Shown in pieces: positions 12,311 through 13,503 of a DNA stretch of 13,503 nucleotides. Within the stretch, counting starts at the first letter, position 1. Each line of letters opens with the position of its first letter. The translations under genes were made by a program, and so were the position numbers. The DNA is from an uncultured Oscillospiraceae bacterium (GTDB taxonomy: Bacteria; Bacillota; Clostridia; Oscillospirales; Oscillospiraceae): NCBI GenBank assembly GCA_910578575.1, contig CAJTQP010000065.1:1-13503 (forward strand), given 5' to 3'. The notes under the pieces are model-generated. The model was not told the origin of the DNA, ran no database searches, and worked only from the letters and a program-made list of their open reading frames with translations.

Positions 12311-13378
12311 ATGTCACAACTATTGGATTATTTGAAGCGGTCGGTGGAGGACAAGGCCTCGGACCTGTTCATTGTGGCAGGCAGTCCGGTGTGTGAAAAG
12401 CTGGACAAACAGATGGTCCCCCTCAGCGAGGGCCGTGCCCTGCCCCAGGATACGGAGGCCATGGTCACGGAGCTATATGAACTGGCCCAGCGGCCCATGG
12501 ACGTCTATGTGCGGGAGGGGGACGACGACTTCTCCTTCTCCGTGGGTGGTCTGGCCCGGTTCCGGGTGAACACCTACCGGCAGCGGGGCTCCATGGCGGC
12601 GGTGGTCCGGGTGGTGGCCTTCGGTATCCCGGACTGGCAGGAGATGCACATCCCCCCCCAGGTGATGGAGCTCTCCGAGCTCACCCACGGGATGATTTTG
12701 GTGACGGGCACCGCCGGCAGCGGCAAGTCCACCACCCAGGCCTGCCTCATCGACCAGATCAACCGGAAATACAGCCGGCACATCATCACCCTGGAGGACC
12801 CCATCGAGTACCTCCACCGCAATGAGAAGAGCATCGTCAGCCAGCGGGAGATCGCCATCGACACCGAGGACTATCTCTCCGCCCTGCGCTCCTGCCTGCG
12901 CCAGGCCCCCGACGTGATCCTCTTAGGGGAGATGCGGGACAAGGAGACCATCCACACCGCCATGACCGCGGCGGAGACCGGCCACCTGCTCATCGCCACC
13001 CTCCACACCAAGGGGGCGGTGAACACCGTGGACCGTATCGTGGACGCCTTCCCCAGTGAACAGCAGGAGCAGATCCGCGCCCAGCTCTCCATGGTGCTGC
13101 GCACGGTGGTCTCCCAGCAGCTCCTGCCGGACCAGAACGGCGGTATGGTGCCGGCCTATGAGATCATGCACGTGAACAGCGCCATCCGCAGCCTGATCCG
13201 GGACAACAAGAGCCACCAGATCGACAACGTGATCTCCTCCAGCGGCGGGGAGGGGATGATCTCCATGGACCAGTCCATCCTGGCCCTGTTCAAAAGCGGG
13301 AACATCTCCGCCCAGACGGCCCTGGAGTATTCGGACAATCCTGACCAGATTCGCCGGCGGTTGGGGAATGCCCTGTGA
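12311..13378 (+). CDS. PilT-family type IV pilus ATPase
   Basis: The 355-residue protein is a hexameric secretion/pilus ATPase of the PilT type, which in true type IV pili powers retraction. The N-terminal domain begins with SVEDKASDLFIVAGSP, the PilT 'ASDLHL..G.P' motif. Walker A is GTAGSGKST at 133-141 (usual GPTGSGKST). The Asp box has E162 and D163 in LEDPIEY. Walker B is DVILLGEMRD at 201-210 with E207. The His box TGHLLIATLHT has H225 and H232. AIRSLIRD at 291-298 corresponds to the AIRNLIRE motif that marks PilT rather than PilB. No zinc-binding Cys motif or PilB N-terminal domain is present. AAGGAG at 12298-12303 precedes ATG 12311. It is the last gene of the operon and the only assembly ATPase in the window, so it may serve extension as well. 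Confidence 0.93.
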   Translation: MSQLLDYLKRSVEDKASDLFIVAGSPVCEKLDKQMVPLSEGRALPQDTEAMVTELYELAQRPMDVYVREGDDDFSFSVGGLARFRVNTYRQRGSMAAVVRVVAFGIPDWQEMHIPPQVMELSELTHGMILVTGTAGSGKSTTQACLIDQINRKYSRHIITLEDPIEYLHRNEKSIVSQREIAIDTEDYLSALRSCLRQAPDVILLGEMRDKETIHTAMTAAETGHLLIATLHTKGAVNTVDRIVDAFPSEQQEQIRAQLSMVLRTVVSQQLLPDQNGGMVPAYEIMHVNSAIRSLIRDNKSHQIDNVISSSGGEGMISMDQSILALFKSGNISAQTALEYSDNPDQIRRRLGNAL

Positions 13379-13414
13379 GGGGCTGGCATATCCTGAAAAA
13401 TCCATGACGTTTCC

Positions 13415-13452
13415 ACTGTCCCCGATGCGTCCAGCGCCGGGGGCAGTTTTTT
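13415..13452 (+). terminator. Rho-independent terminator after the PilT-like gene
   Basis: ACTGTCCCCG (13415-13424) pairs with CGGGGGCAGT (13438-13447) with one G-T wobble and a 13-base loop, followed by six T. Confidence 0.88.
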
Positions 13453-13460
13453 GTTGCCTT

Positions 13461-13502
13461 TGTAATGGCGTTACAGAACAGCGGGGGGAAGACGGGTATA
13501 AT
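13461..13502 (+). promoter_or_regulatory. Possible promoter/operator of a gene beyond the window
   Basis: TATAAT at 13497-13502 is a consensus -10. The nearest -35-like TTACAG (13471) is 20 bp away, too long for an ordinary promoter. TGTAA-N5-TTACA (13461-13475) is a perfect small dyad overlapping it, a possible regulator site. Confidence 0.35.
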
Positions 13503-13503
13503 A

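Noticed and set aside
1..13503. CRISPR arrays, tRNA, rRNA, riboswitches
   Set aside because: No regularly spaced direct repeats, cloverleaf or rRNA-like segments, or recognisable riboswitch cores were found on reading the intergenic spaces.

Overview
The window reads as chromosomal DNA from a GC-rich gut Clostridia bacterium, most likely Oscillospiraceae (Flavonifractor / Pseudoflavonifractor / Lawsonibacter-like). This rests on a recA-recX-rimO-pgsA block with Firmicute-type proteins, strong AGGAGG-type ribosome binding sites, high-GC codon use, a BTAD-type regulator and the style of the small pilus-like genes. The genus is an inference; no rRNA is present.

Region 1 (1-3344): a housekeeping operon on the + strand. 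It holds the 3' part of recA (homologous recombination and SOS), recX (RecA modulator), rimO (methylthiotransferase for ribosomal protein S12) and pgsA (phosphatidylglycerophosphate synthase). The genes overlap or nearly touch and end at a bidirectional hairpin terminator.

Region 2 (3347-5707): a lower-GC islet. On the - strand lie an XRE-type HTH regulator and a small unrecognised protein; divergent from them on + is an ATPase fused to a PD-(D/E)xK nuclease-like domain. The AT-rich space between carries a perfect 17-bp inverted repeat, three TTTA(C/G)TAAA-type boxes at exact 15-bp intervals and a 21-bp-spaced direct repeat. These look like operators.

Region 3 (5708-6996): a two-gene cassette between strong terminators. 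It encodes a C39-like cysteine peptidase with an SLH-like tail, resembling a phage endolysin, and a three-helix holin-like membrane protein. No other phage gene is visible.

Region 4 (7017-9568): a divergent pair. The - strand gene is a SARP/BTAD-type regulator ending in a degenerate GGDEF domain (GADQF). The + strand gene is a transglutaminase-like surface lipoprotein. Both have well-formed sigma-A promoters in the 260-bp space between them.

Region 5 (9583-13452): a tight type IV pilus / type II secretion-like operon: PilC/GspF platform protein, four small single-span membrane proteins resembling minor pseudopilins, and a PilT-family ATPase, closed by a terminator. No PilB-type ATPase, major pilin or prepilin peptidase is present here. 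The operon's best promoter overlaps the left arm of the terminator of the preceding lipoprotein gene. The last ~50 bases appear to be the promoter of a gene beyond the window.

No tRNA, rRNA, CRISPR array, transposase or integrase was seen.
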